Below, piece after piece: positions 1-11,578 of a stretch of DNA of 64,000 bases; position 1 is the stretch's first letter, and each line of letters opens with the position of its first letter. The notes beneath the pieces were generated by a model. It was not told the DNA's origin and did no database searches. It saw nothing but the letters and a program-made list of their open reading frames with translations. A program made the translations under genes and the position numbers. Origin of the DNA: Eutrigla gurnardus (lineage: Eukaryota; Chordata; Actinopteri; Perciformes; Triglidae). The stretch is from the NCBI GenBank assembly GCA_963514095.1, contig OY741283.1, positions 1,063,056 through 1,127,055 on the forward strand, given 5' to 3'.

Positions 1-1918
1 TACGCACATAAATATTTAAAAATCAAAGTTCATCTGAAGCTCTGACTCACAGCACAGCTCTGTTTTCTAGAAGAATATAGAATAATATAAAATAATACGA
101 GCGGCCTTTCTCTCATTTCAGTCGCCGGCTGCAGCACAAAGACGCTCCGAGTGTTTGATTAAATTAATAAAAAGATGCACCTGAACTCGACCTTCGTGTG
201 TCCTTGAGGGTCGAGTGTGAAGAGTGTTTCCTCAGAGGAGGGGGATGGATTTCTAGAGTGGGAGGAACAGAACTTTGTGTATTTCATTTGAGGGGAAAAT
301 CATTTTAACGTATTCGTATTAACTCCACAGTTAATATTCAGAGCAGCGAGCTGAGGAGCTGTGACATGAACATCTTCTGCTGCTGTAAAACAGATTAATG
401 AGTTTTTTTTTGTTTATTATACGTTTCATCTCAAAACATGATAACGTTAACATTAACTATATGTTCATATTTCACCGCTAAATGAACCAAAACAGAAAAA
501 CAATCCTCTAAGACGACCAAACGGTGTAAAATCAGTCGGTATAATCTTATTTGTCTTTGCGGAGCTTTTCATTGAGAAGTTGAAACTAACGTGTGCACCT
601 GAACGCCTCACCTCCAGAGGAAATGACAACTGAGACAAGGAATGTGAATTCTGTTTTTTTTTCTCTTTGAACTTAATTTGACTAACTAGCAATACTTGAT
701 TTTCTAATTCTACGTTTTTTTTTCTGTATTCACTGCAGCTGGATTCTGATGATGTCACGACGATGCCAGAGCACGGACCAATCAGCACGCGAGGAGCTTC
801 TGGCCGCTGTGGGCGTGGCTTTGGTGTATCTAAGACGTGGTACGTAACGTTGAGCTAAAATGCTAGCATCGGCATGCTAACGCGCTCATAATGAGAATGC
901 TAATGCGCTGCTAACATGTTAGCTGGTAGTTTATCGCGTTCACCGTCTTAGTTTTGCACAGTAGCACGCTAACATTAGCAGTTAAAGCTGTGGCTGATGG
1001 ATTATGGATCAGCAAAGTCATGCCAGTTCGTCCTCTGGAGAACATGAATGTGTTTATATTTCATGGTGGAGCTACAGGAAGTAGCCTATGCTTCATCCTC
1101 CTTTCAGTAAAACGGAGCCTTAAAAAATGTTTCAGAGCCGCTGGTTTAGAATTTCTTGGATGTAAACATTTCATGCAGATTTAGGGAATCGATCCCCCGT
1201 CCCTCCATGACTCTGATTTACCGTTTGACCAGACAGCCAGCTGTTGCCCTCAGGATTTAAACCAAGAAAACGACTTTTAAATCATCTTGAAACCGTAACA
1301 TCATTGTACCACTCGCTCAATGAATTGGCGGCAGAGAGAGCCTCGTGGATGAAAGTGAGTATTCCTTCTGCAGCGCTGTTGAAATAAAATGAGAACCAAG
1401 CAACGAGAGTCAGGGTGCCGTCTATTTCCTGGTGAGCACGTGTCTGAGCCCTGGATGGCGGCCTTCAGCGGCTCGGATGGTTTTTCACAAAAAGCACACA
1501 AGCCACCTGGTTGGTGTGCTGCATGATGATCACATGATCACATGATCACATGTGCAGAACCAGCAAAGGGCCGGAGGATTTGCAGACTGGAGGACTTGAC
1601 CCTGAGAGACCAGAGGGTAAGTTTGGAGAGTCTCATCGGCTTTGTTGCGTTAATCCCTCCGGATTTGCGATCACAGTGCTGGAGAGGACACGGCCCTTTA
1701 ATTGTTCGTTTCAGAGACACGAGCCGGGCTTTTGTTTTAAAAAATCAGCAAAAAGCTAAATTAATGTTTTCATCCACTACTGTTTGTGTGATTACAAGGA
1801 GGTTGTTGTTCAGGGAGACAACCAGGAGGTGGCGCCAAAACAGTCAGAAAGAAACATTATGTAATTGCAGATTAAGAGAAAATGAGATGAAGAAGCTCCA
1901 GTCGAACCTAAAACAAAG

Positions 1919-1991
1919 TCAGATTCATCATCTGGTGACCATGAATGTGTGTACAAAGTTTAATCCTCCCAATACTTGGTGAGATATGAGA
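1919..1991. repeat. Interspersed repeat family R1, diverged copy
   Basis: This stretch contains a divergent form of a motif built on 'ATTCATCCTCTGG..CATGAATGT', followed by a line about fitting a 'TTGAGATATT'-like end. Similar words recur at about 1028-1090, 9786-9872, 14318-14408 and 49909-50230, which marks a dispersed family. I recall this word pattern as common in fish genomes but cannot name the family. Confidence 0.45.
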
Positions 1992-2700
1992 TATTAACAG
2001 TATAGTGTGTTGTAATCTATGGAGGATTAAACCTGCCATTATAACAAATAAATACATAATTAAAGAATTAAAGAAAGAAAGAAATGTAGAAATTAATTTA
2101 AAAATGTAATTAAAATGTATTCATCTTTCGATTTCTGTGAATTTTTATAAATTTTCCCATAAATGTGTACATTGGTTTATGAATGTGATATTTGAGGCTT
2201 TTATTTGTTTAATAAAAACAGGTTTTATTGATAGATTTTCCTCCTCGGTGCGACGAGGAAATGTCATGTGACTCTGAGGAATAAAAAACAATCCAATTAT
2301 AGGAACAAAATCAGGTTTTAATTTAACGTTGGCAGATTTATTTTTGGTTACAGCAGCTTTAATTTTCACGTCGCAGACGGAAACATTTAACACGCCGCCG
2401 CCGACAATCTCCCGCTTGACCTTTAACCCTCGCCGCGGCCTCGCCGAGTGCCGCCACCGCGGGAAATTTATTCTGAAGAGAAGCTACGACAGACAGTTAA
2501 CGAGCTCCTCCAAGATAAAAAAAAAAAAACCCTGGACGTCGGCCCAGGGAGGGGGATTCATGGCGCTGCATGGCATGCTGGGAGATTGCTGCCGTAACCT
2601 TGATTGAATGAGTCCCAGCTGTTTGTTGTTGTTGTTTTTTTTCTCCGCCTGGTTGTAAACAAAGTGCAAGTGAGGACGAATGTGGTGTGTTTCACCTGCT

Positions 2701-2772
2701 GTGTGTGTGTGTGTGTGTGTGTGTGATGCTGTGTGTGTGCGTGTGTGTGATGCTGTGTGTGTGTGTGTGTGC

Positions 2773-2804
<32 letters not shown>

Positions 2805-2805
2805 T
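2701..2805. repeat. Interrupted (TG)n microsatellite
   Basis: Alternating TG dinucleotides run for about 100 bases with a few interruptions such as GATGC and GCGCG. Such alternating purine-pyrimidine tracts are length-polymorphic and can adopt Z-DNA. It lies in intergenic DNA and no gene function is seen. Confidence 0.9.
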
Positions 2806-3454
2806 GAGGAGAATTGATGAGGTAAACAAGCCGCCAGCTGACTGATTATCTGCTTTCAGGCCTTTTTTATCGGTAAAACTATCCCTGTTTGTGTCTCACC
2901 GACCCAAACGAGATGGACTCTGATTACCGCCGTTCAGGTTGTTTATGTTGACCCGAAGAGAACATATATAGTCAGATCTTTCAGCCAGCTGCTCCGGTCG
3001 CCTAGCAACCAGAAAAAGAGCAATAGAAGAGCTAAAGTACGGATGGAGCCGGAGATGATCATTTTGATCCGTTTTTATTTTCATATTCTGAAGGAGGAGG
3101 ATGCTTCCGTGAGTGAATCTTGGGATATATGTTGAGGATCCTTTTGAAGAAGTCTTTGAGATGGGACCGCCATCCGGTCTTCAGCAGACCAGTAGAGACT
3201 TCACTGGTCCCAGTCCACATGTACTGGTGGTTAGACAGCACAAAAAATACACTGTTTTTGTATGAATTAAACAAAAATGTGCATTTTATTACCTTTGGAC
3301 AATTTTATTTTTTAATTTAATTTAATTGTTCATTTATATTTTTCTTTTGTATTTTTTTTAAATAATAATTTATTTAATTTAAATATTTATTTTTTTCCTT
3401 TTTTATTTATTTATTTAATTTAATTTTTTATTTAATTTATTATTTATTTGAACC

Positions 3455-3552
3455 CTGCCTTTGCCCAATGACAGCTGGGATCGGCTCCAGCCCCCCCGTG
3501 ACCCTAAATACAGGATAAGCGGTAGAAAATGGATGGATGGATGGGTGGATGG
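3455..3552 (+). mobile_element. 3' tail of a non-LTR retrotransposon (RTE/Expander-like)
   Basis: The words 'CAGCTGGGATCGGCTCCAG', 'GACCCTAAATACAGGATAAG' and 'CGGTAGAAAATGGATGG' followed by short (ATGG)n repeats form the 3' end that I recall for a very common fish LINE group of the RTE type. Only the last hundred bases are present, as expected for a 5'-truncated insertion. The surrounding 3300-3660 is TTTA-rich and uninformative. Confidence 0.65.
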
Positions 3553-4424
3553 ATTATTTATTTGAATTTTTTACATATTTATTTATTTTATGTTTTATTT
3601 ATTTATTTTATTTAATTGAAGTTTTTAAATTTTTTATTCATTTAATTTTTGTATTTAATTATAACTTTAATCTAGCCGTTTTTCCAGTTTTGATGCTAAG
3701 CTACGCTAACCAGCTGCTGGCTTCATATTTTACTGTCCGGACCTGTGAGTGGTGTCCATCTTCTCATCTGACTCTCCGTGAGGAAGCCATTTAAGTATTT
3801 GTCTGAACATGACCAACATCCTCTGTGCTGCTGCTCTCACACATCATGACTAAGTGAGGAAAAACCGTCCCTGGAGAAACACACACATGTCACCTCATCC
3901 TCCGGTCTGGTTTAACTTCGTCTGCCTTCAAACGATGAAAACATTGAGCTTTGATCAAGAGACGCTCTCAGATTTTCACTGAATAATCCGCTCTGCTTTA
4001 AATCAGCCATGATTTCATAATAAATAACAAAAGAGGAAAAAAGAAATCAATATCTTCCTTCTCCCTCACTGCTGCTTGTTTCCCCTTCGCCTCCTCCCCT
4101 GAGACTTAATTCCTTCGCCTCCAGAATAACAATCAGCTCCCGGGGAAGCAGCAGCAGCCGATGACTCAGGACGCCACGAATGAAAATGATCTCTGACATC
4201 ACGTTTTCCACCGTCACCGAGGCGAGGACGCTCACTGAATGATCAAATCACACGCCGATCGATTGTCGCCGCTCTTTGATTCTTCTCTCTGTGACGGCAG
4301 CTCATTATCAAGTATTTAACTTCCTGCTAAAGCTCTGACCTTTGACCTCACACCACGCCTCGGGGTCTCGCTCGTAGTTTTTAATGCACTTTGAGGTCGA
4401 CTCTCAGACCCGACAACACCGTGG

Positions 4425-4617
4425 TGGCGACCTGTCAATCAGCAGGTAAGCCCCGCCCCCTAAAGCATCCCATGCTTCCTGGTCTGGTGGACTCTAAATG
4501 GACCATAATGTACTAAATGAACATCATGCTGGATTGAAGAAGACTTGAAACTAGAGATTGAGACCATAAACTCATGTTTACAATGTTTACTGAGATAATA
4601 CATCAAGAGAGAAGTTA
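4425..4617 (-). repeat. Interspersed repeat family R2, copy A (inverted)
   Basis: Read on the minus strand, this block matches 13336-13519 almost base for base: it shares 'ACATGAGTTTATGGTC', 'CCAGCATGATGTTCATTTAG', 'GGGGGCGGGGCTTACCTG' and 'GATTGACAGG'. A third, diverged copy lies at 9419-9570. The near identity of copies A and C suggests recent spread or gene conversion. No coding potential is seen; a non-autonomous DNA element or SINE is possible. Confidence 0.8.
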
Positions 4618-4988
4618 CCGTTTCTTTCGTCTTGTGTTTTTTTCTCAGCTGCTTCTTTTGCGTAACCCTCACGTCAACACATTTATTATTCCCTCTGATT
4701 CGCAGAGGAGGGCCGAGCTTTGAACACGGATGAATAATATAATATCTGACTGCTGGTGCACCCTCCTCAGTGTGACCCCCAGAGGCCGAGGCCGCCGATG
4801 TTTACGCAACAGTTGCGGCTCTTTTACTGGTCAACACAAAACCATCTCCAAAATATGAACATTCAGATTGAATTGAAAATCAAAGATCCAGATTTGATTT
4901 TTACAACTGAAACTGTTCACTTTGGATTTCCAGGTACATTTTGGATGAATTTGATCTCTGATTTCATCTAAAACTATGATTTCTTTAA

Positions 4989-5120
4989 TCCAATCCACTT
5001 TATTTATTTATATAGCACGATTTTAACAAAAGCAAGGTTTTACAAAGTGCAAATAAAACACAATAGAAGCACAATAAAAAGATGAAGTACACAATAGAGA
5101 GATGAAAGTATTAAAATAAT
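4989..5120. repeat. Probable dispersed fish repeat ('CTTTATTTATATAGCAC' type)
   Basis: The word pair 'CACTTTATTTATTTATATAG' ... 'TTTTACAAAGTGC' followed by an A-rich run with 'CACAATAGAAGCAC' is a pattern I recall from many fish loci. Only one copy is present in this window, so the call rests on memory of the family and not on an internal comparison. Confidence 0.4.
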
Positions 5121-6338
5121 TAAAATGCACTAGTGCCTGCACAAGATGAATTATAAAATCATCTTGTGACCCCTGAGATTTTTGATGCTGCATCACACTC
5201 AGAGACACTCAAACCTACATGAAAGAATTCCAGCAGATAAACTACGATATAATCCTCCTGAAGCAAATCTCCATGAATCAGCTCACATCTGATCACCAGG
5301 AGACGATCACTCTTCCTGGTGTCACTCTGCAGCTGCAAACAGGCGTTCAATACAAACCATCGATTTAAAATGTGAGCTTCACATCTCATCAGGAACATGT
5401 TGTGCTTTGCTTTTCTGCCTGTTTCTCATGCTGCATTCAGGGACGTGGGAATTACAGAGGGGAAAAAAAGACGTTGAAATTAGGTTACAAGGCACAAAAA
5501 AGTACATCTATTACATCATTTTAAAGGAAGTATCTGTCGTGAAAACTTCTTTTGATTTTTTCTGCCAAAATCTGTAAATAAAACATAACAAATCACTGTT
5601 ATATATATTTATGTTGTATTTGATATAAAACCTACTTACACGATTCACTATTCTCTATATGATGCAAAACATTAACTGTCATTTCATTGATAATGTGAAC
5701 TTTTACACCATTGAGTCCCTCAAAAGCAATGAAACACAAAGAAGCGTCTGTGGTATGATCACTGCTTTCTGATCCCACAAATGTGTCACATTTTAAAGAT
5801 GCAAAAAAACAAAAAAAAAACGTTGTTGACACCTGTGAGTGACGATGACGCATAGGAATGATTTAAAAGTGTCTGGAATCTTAATTTAGTGTCTATTAAT
5901 ATCCGTGGCGGCGTGACAGCGGTTAGGAAATGAGGTGTTAATTTTTGCAGATTTAAATGAGTTCCTCATCTTCTTCACCCTCGTCATAACTTTAATTAAC
6001 CCCCAGTTCTACCCAACTTTCTCTCTGTGGATCACAAACTCTACCTTTTCTGATTTATGGACTTCATGTGTAATATCAAGAACGTATTCTTTTGAGAAAG
6101 ATTTGACATTGTGCATACATGCTTCACCTCATTATACATAAACAATAATACAACAATATTTAACATTTACTACATTCCTGTTTACAGGACAATTTATACT
6201 ACAAATAGCTCCCAGTTAATATACATGTTTTTCTTTCTATACATATTTAAAAGAGTTGGAGGGAGCCTGAGATCTTCAGTTTTCATTGTCAAAGACGGTC
6301 TCAATTGTTCTGCAGACATAAATATGATAAAGTAATTC

Positions 6339-6340
<2 letters not shown>

Positions 6341-6396
<56 letters not shown>

Positions 6397-6422
6397 TATT
6401 ATTATTATTATTATTATTATTA
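6341..6422. repeat. (AAT)n followed by (ATT)n, self-complementary microsatellite
   Basis: About eighteen AAT triplets switch directly into about nine ATT triplets, so the 3' half is the reverse complement of part of the 5' half. The tract can fold into an AT-only hairpin or cruciform of up to about 27 base pairs on one strand. It lies about 200 bases upstream of the GC-rich promoter region of the kinase gene. Confidence 0.85.
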
Positions 6423-6544
6423 TGAAACTAGAACTCACCAAGATAAGAGCAACTTCTAATCTTTCCCTTTAACTGTGTTTGTATTTTTGGCTAATGTGAT
6501 ATTTTGCACATTAATGTAGGTCGTCGTTGAATGTGTGAATTCCT

Positions 6545-6652
6545 GCATCGCGTGAACGCAGCATCGTCGCAGAGGAGCGCACCGCCGCTCTGCGCTCTGA
6601 TTGGACGTTGGCGGCGGTGGGCGGCGCCTGTCTGTAGGAGCGAGGAGACAAT

Positions 6653-6683
<31 letters not shown>

Positions 6684-6720
6684 GAGAAAGGGGGAGAGAG
6701 AGAGAGGGGGGAGACTGTCA
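6545..6720 (+). promoter_or_regulatory. Probable promoter region of the SBK1-type kinase gene
   Basis: After kilobases of AT-rich DNA the composition changes abruptly to a CpG-containing block, followed by a (GA)n tract at about 6653-6712. It lies directly upstream of a stretch ending in a consensus splice donor at 6881 that would feed the first coding exon 8 kb away. No TATA box is placed with confidence. The assignment is an inference from composition and gene orientation. Confidence 0.45.
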
Positions 6721-6880
6721 CAGACGGCGGCGGCGCAGACAAGCGAAGGTTCCTGCTTCCTTTAAACACCGTGAAGAAGAAGAACCGAACCGAACCGATC
6801 CAGGGATCCGGTTCCGGTCCTGTCCGACGCTCAGGTGTGTTCATGGACTGACAGGTCGCGTGCAGCTCGTTTTCCAGAAG
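6600..6880 (+). other. sbk1: Probable non-coding exon 1 of the SBK1-type gene
   Basis: The sequence 'TTTCCAGAAG' followed by 'GTAAGCC' at 6881 is a near-perfect 5' splice site at the end of a GC-rich block. The first coding exon has an acceptor 50 bases before its ATG ('CCCGACAG', exon from 14925), so a non-coding upstream exon is required. This is the best candidate on the plus strand. The transcription start is not determined; 6600 is a placeholder. Confidence 0.5.
6653..6715. repeat. (GA)n microsatellite
   Basis: A purine-only run of GA dinucleotides with GGG interruptions occupies about 60 bases. GA tracts of this kind are often found at vertebrate promoters and can form triplex DNA. Its place here supports, but does not prove, a promoter nearby. 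Confidence 0.85.
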
Positions 6881-7321
6881 GTAAGCCGGTTTAAAGCCGG
6901 AACGCTCCCCCGTCTCTTTAAACGTCTCGTTCATTCATTCCGGTTCTGCGTCTTTGTGCCGCCGAGCATCGACCCCGACTCATCCGGGGCTTTAACCCTC
7001 CTCATTCAATCTGCTGCTTTCTGAAATCTAAATCATATATTTATATTGAAAGTTAGACACCATGTGACCAAAACAGACAGAACAATGGAGCTGCTGTCAA
7101 AGATCCCCCCCCCCCCCCCCCCCCCCCCGCTGCACATCTGTACACCACCGTGGTGGGTTTTGCTGGTGGGGTTATTTATTTATTTTATTACATTTCCCCC
7201 CATGCAAACAACGTGCACGTGCACTACCTGCGTGCACGCGTGCTCCACGCCGTATCGAGCACAGTGCACGCTTTGTGTCTGCAGAGCTTCACACTTCATG
7301 TCTTTGTGCTGCAGTTTGTGT

Positions 7322-7348
7322 GGCAGCAGCAGCAGCAGCAGCAGCGTT
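7322..7348. repeat. Short (CAG)n tract in kinase intron 1
   Basis: Eight CAG/AGC triplets are seen. A separate run of about twenty C residues sits at 7107-7128 and another at 8377-8394; long C runs are prone to sequencing and assembly error. None of these lies in a recognised exon. Confidence 0.8.
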
Positions 7349-7949
7349 GACCGACTCCCACACTGCAAACAGCGACGCTGGCAGCAGCTCAGACCTCCCT
7401 CCTTATGTTCATTATCACTCCTTCATTAAAACGAATTCATGCATGTGGACCTTTGAATCAGGCTGCAGGGATTATGACCCCAGGGCCCTCATGTCTCACG
7501 TGATTGGTCCATTAAAAGTCGATTAATCGTTAATTAAGCATTAAATTGCTCCACATTCTCAGGTTTCAGCTCCTCAGATTTGAGGATTTACTGGTTTTTA
7601 TTGTCGTTATATTTGAAGCAGACGTTGGCCGGGAAGTTGAGATTTATGGCATAGCTGCGTTTTTTTGTCATTTCAGAGACGATATAATAAATCAGTCAGG
7701 ACTAACTTTTGGACAGGTTTTTTACCTGCAGCCTTCCAGTGTTGGGTCATGTGACCACGTTTGACTTAGCTAGCTAATAAACGTGATGTTAGACGAGACT
7801 AAAAGAGTATTTTCATCAACATTTCCCAGCATTTCTGCAGGTTTTTGACTTTGAACAGATCGGTGGATGCATAATGGGAGTTTCTTTAATGGAGACATGA
7901 GATGAAAACTAGCCATCTGCTAACTGTAGCGTATTTATATTGTGTATTT

Positions 7950-8001
7950 ATACTGATGTCCATAAATATGCACTGTCCCTATTAAATAAACAAACAAATA
8001 A
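7950..8001 (+). mobile_element. LINE 3'-tail-like fragment
   Basis: 'ATGCACTGTCCCTATTAAAT' followed by (AAACA)-type repeats resembles the polyadenylated 3' ends of fish L1/Tx1-type LINEs that I recall. No coding part of the element is present, so a strongly 5'-truncated insertion is the likely origin. It lies in kinase intron 1. Confidence 0.4.
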
Positions 8002-9418
8002 TGACAAGCAGCTACTTGCATGATGTGGTGTTTGTAGCCATGAGGGAGTTGGATACATCATTTAGAGTAAAAGAGAAAACATTTGGAAATCTAGCGCCAC
8101 CCTGTGTTGGCCTGGTGTGTGAGGTGTTACCTGCCCACCAGGGGGGCATCATCACGGTGTTTTTTATCCTGATCTACAATTAAAATCCCGTACTGTCCCA
8201 CACATCGCCATAGCAACCCCACGTGTTGTGGTTAAAATCAGTCAGTTTGTTAGTTCCAGGTGATTACACATTAATGAAACATAGTTATGAATATTATTTC
8301 TATTTTTCTGCTGATAAATCCCCTTCAACCCTGAACGCTGCTCCCCTTTGAAGGCAGCAATGATTCATGGGTATCCCCCCCCCCCCCCCCCCCCGTGTAC
8401 CTGCAGGACATTTCTGCCTGTTTGGCTGGATGGTCATCAGATCTCCACGTCAGTGATGGATGATTTAATTTCCCTCCATAAATGTTCTAATTCAACAACT
8501 TAAAGCGTCGCCGTTCATCAAATTCACAGCTGTATTCCCATTCTGTCCACGGCTGAAAAAAGCATCCAGTTTTTCACCGTTTCAAATCAATTTTCACCAA
8601 TAAAAAGACGTGTTTATTTATGTTTTATTAACTGTATGTAAGTAAATGTTTTCAGGATGTAAGCCAACATATTTTGGGGATTATATTATGGGGATAATAT
8701 CATGATATCGCGGTTATTGTGATCAGAATAACGGTGACGTCACATGTCCAGATCGTTCCTCGTCTACGGACCCCAAAATAATGTTTCCCAGCGATCTTCA
8801 TGGTTGTATTCGGCGGTAACCGACCGACGGCGTCATCGCTGCAGCTGACGGCGAGCTGTCTGGTTGTCTTTGCACACGGATGATGAGAGAGAGAGAGGGA
8901 GAGAGAGATTAAAGCAGACAAAGGCGGGTAGCGTTACCTAGCGTAGCGTGCAGGTTCCCGGCATTAAAGGAAGAGCGGACCCAGTGATGCGCCGCCGAGC
9001 ATGCAGGCACAAAGCCCCAGTGTTCAGAAGCACTGCAGGCCGAGCCCGTTAAAGCCTCGCCGCTTTGATGCGCTCCGCGGCGCCATGAGAGCTGTGGGAG
9101 CCAACCGCCGAGGCTGCAGGGCCGGCCGCCACACAAGGGACGGTGTTAGCTTCGCAAGCATTTTCTGGAGGAAAGAGAGAGAGAGAGCTGCTCGTTGTGC
9201 AGAAATAATCTGGGTTTGTCATCTCAGCCGGCAGATTCACAGAATAACATTTCACACATGTTGGTTCACTGGCAGCGACTTGGAAAGGGAGGAGAGGCGA
9301 AAGGATGATGATGTTTGTATGGATGAAAACGTACAAACAGTCAATAATGACGTTCATGCAACAACGAATAGCTGAAAACATCGGATCTGTGTGGAGGGAT
9401 GAGGAGACGTAGCCATCT

Positions 9419-9570
9419 AGACGTCAATCTAGAGATCGTGACCATAAACTCATGTTTACGATGTTTCCTGAGAAAATAAACCAGGCGAGAAGTAGGACCA
9501 TTTTCTCATTGACTTCCATGCAATCAGACTCCTTTTGGCAACCAGAGTCGGCGCCCCCTGATGGCCTAGC
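9419..9570 (-). repeat. Interspersed repeat family R2, copy B (diverged)
   Basis: On the minus strand this copy has 'CAGGGGGCGCCGACTC', 'AATGAGAAAATGGTCCTAC' and 'AACATGAGTTTATGGTC' in the same order as the single-unit plus tail at 13270-13380. It therefore shows the unamplified form of the 70-bp unit that is tandemly repeated at 12768-13335. It is more diverged than copies A and C. Confidence 0.7.
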
Positions 9571-9785
9571 AGAGAGAATGCAGGTCTTAAAAAGTGATAA
9601 ATATACTGAATCGTTTCAGCTCAAGAGAAAAGCTTCATAATCATTAGATAACTGCTAATGCCATGCTAACAATGACAATGCTAACATGCTAATGCTAAGC
9701 AGGTATTATTCTTACCGTGTTGGCGCTGGGGTGGGGGTGGGGGGGGTTGTGTCAGATTTCAATCAGTTAAACAGTCGAAGTCAGT

Positions 9786-9872
9786 AGAATTCATCCTCTG
9801 GGGATCATGAATGTAAGTCCAGCCTTCCATGGTAATCTATTTAAATGTTGAGATATTTCAGGACTAAATGAC
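9786..9872. repeat. Interspersed repeat family R1, copy in kinase intron 1
   Basis: 'GAATTCATCCTCTGGGGATC' then 'ATGAATGTAAG' and 'TTGAGATATTTCAGGAC' match the core words of family R1. The copy is short and diverged and has no coding capacity. Confidence 0.5.
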
Positions 9873-10799
9873 TTCCGGAATACAGTTTAATTCACCAGAT
9901 GTTGTTTCTGGAAGCCTTTAGAGGTCTAAGAGACTTTTGTAGGGAGAAGAATAGAACTAAAGATGATGCATTTCTTCCTTAAGTATATTTTAGTTGGCCG
10001 ACATATTGATTTACCATTACAAATGATTCATTAGGTGGTGAAGTTTTACAAGTCGATGTTGGCCTGAACACAAATGAGGTGGCAGAGGCAGTTTTTTCCT
10101 GCAACAGAGAGACCATTACTCAGCAGTTTTACGATTAAATGTAGTAGTGATGATAATATAGTTGTAACCTATCGGGTCTCCGTGGATGTTTGGATGTTTG
10201 TGAACATGCTGACGGCAGCTCCTCCGTCGGTCTTTGATCCGGCGAGGATTGTTGGATCCGAGGGTCGGGATTAGATCTCTCAATAAGCACAATGATCTTC
10301 AAATCTATCCTGATACGAACTGAAGGTCATTGCAAGGACTTGCAGAACAGGAGCAATGCGATTTCCTTTCTTTGTTCCATTTAAAACTCCTACTGCAGAG
10401 ATCAATTTACTGAGGTTTGAGGGGAGACCTGAGAACATTGCAGTAGATGAAGCTCGAAATGAAAGCTTGCACAAGCTTCTGTGTCGAAGGGGAAAACAAG
10501 AAACGGACTGACCTTTAGTTTAGTTATGTTAATTTTCTGTGTCTAGAAAATTAAGAGCAGAGTCAGTCAGGCATGTATTTCTCTAGGCTTTTTACAGCTG
10601 GTCTACTCACAAAGGGGGAGGGGGATTTCATTTACAACCATAACCTTATTTTGGGGGGCTTTTGCATTTGCACCTTTTTTAAAACACCTTGTTTTGCAGG
10701 TCCTGTTAACACTTTGCACATGGATGTCTCAGGCAAGTTATGGGAGGCATCTTACTTCTGATATCTAACTGGACATTAGATATGATATGACTCTATGTG

Positions 10800-11290
10800 A
10801 CGGGGTTGTTGATTATGAACAGTTTGCTCTTTCTTCATAGCAATAACTAGAACCTCAGCTGTATCCAGGTCATTTATAAGGGCAGTAAAGCCAGTTCAGA
10901 TTTTCAGGATCAACACATAGTTGTGAGTCATCAGCGTAGTTGTGAATATTAATGCTCTGCTTCCAGAGGACGGGAAGTGGCCCAAGAATTGAGCCTTGTG
11001 GCCCTTAAATTGGAATTTCTTCATTGAGACAAGAAGCTGCACTCTGATACTAATAATCTATTTGAAAGCAAGAACACTTGAGTGTGAAATGATTCACATT
11101 GCATCCACACATTTCAAGGTTATTGTAGTTAACAGTAGGGGACCGAGTATTGAGCCTTGTGGTACTCCATATGTTATGTTTTTTCATTTATGATTGAAAC
11201 ACGAAGATGTAATCTGACAGAGAGAACGGCTTTACCTGAAAGGCTTTCCAATCTGTGTGAACCTAATTTCCCGATGTATCGTAGCCTGAC
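10800..11290 (-). pseudogene. Decayed LINE reverse transcriptase fragment (L2/CR1-like)
   Basis: On the minus strand, 11165-11125 translates as YGVPQGSILGPLL, the classic motif of non-LTR reverse transcriptases, and 10950-10890 translates as NIHNYADDSQLCVDPE, the catalytic YADD box. A second, damaged copy of the QGSILGP word lies between them near 10985-11005, so the fragment carries an internal duplication. Stops and frame changes separate the pieces. The YADD context is like the L2/CR1 group, but the clade cannot be fixed by eye. It lies in intron 1 of the kinase gene in antisense orientation. Confidence 0.75.
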
Positions 11291-11544
11291 CAGCACTAGT
11301 ATTATGATGCCAATATGAAAATAATCCGTTAACGTTTTATCTCGGTGATTGTGATGCCTAACATTAAAAAAAAATGTATTCTGATCCCTTTAGTAGTTTA
11401 TTTATTATTTAAATGTGTCAAGATGCATAAGTGGGGGATTTAACAGTAATATTTATTTTATAGATAAATGCATAACATAAATCATCAATCTTTAGACTGA
11501 TCCCTTTTAGTGTTTTTATCGTGACCCAGTTGGACACAAACAGA

Positions 11545-11575
<31 letters not shown>

Positions 11576-11578
11576 AGG
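11545..11578. repeat. Short (CTG)n tract
   Basis: About nine TGC/CTG triplets occur in kinase intron 1. The tract translates into poly-Ser on the minus strand, which explains a spurious serine-rich frame there. No gene is supported. Confidence 0.85.

Larger units (their letters stand above)
1..6540. other. Intergenic region upstream of the SBK1-type kinase gene
   Basis: No coding exon was recognised on either strand. The open frames here are short, lack family motifs and are not flanked by paired splice sites. The region is AT-rich and holds microsatellites, a LINE tail near 3455-3552, one copy of an interspersed repeat at 4425-4617 and an AAT/ATT hairpin at 6341-6422. A GC-rich patch at about 2385-2470 has no assigned function. 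The block just before 6600 grades into the kinase promoter. Confidence 0.6.
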
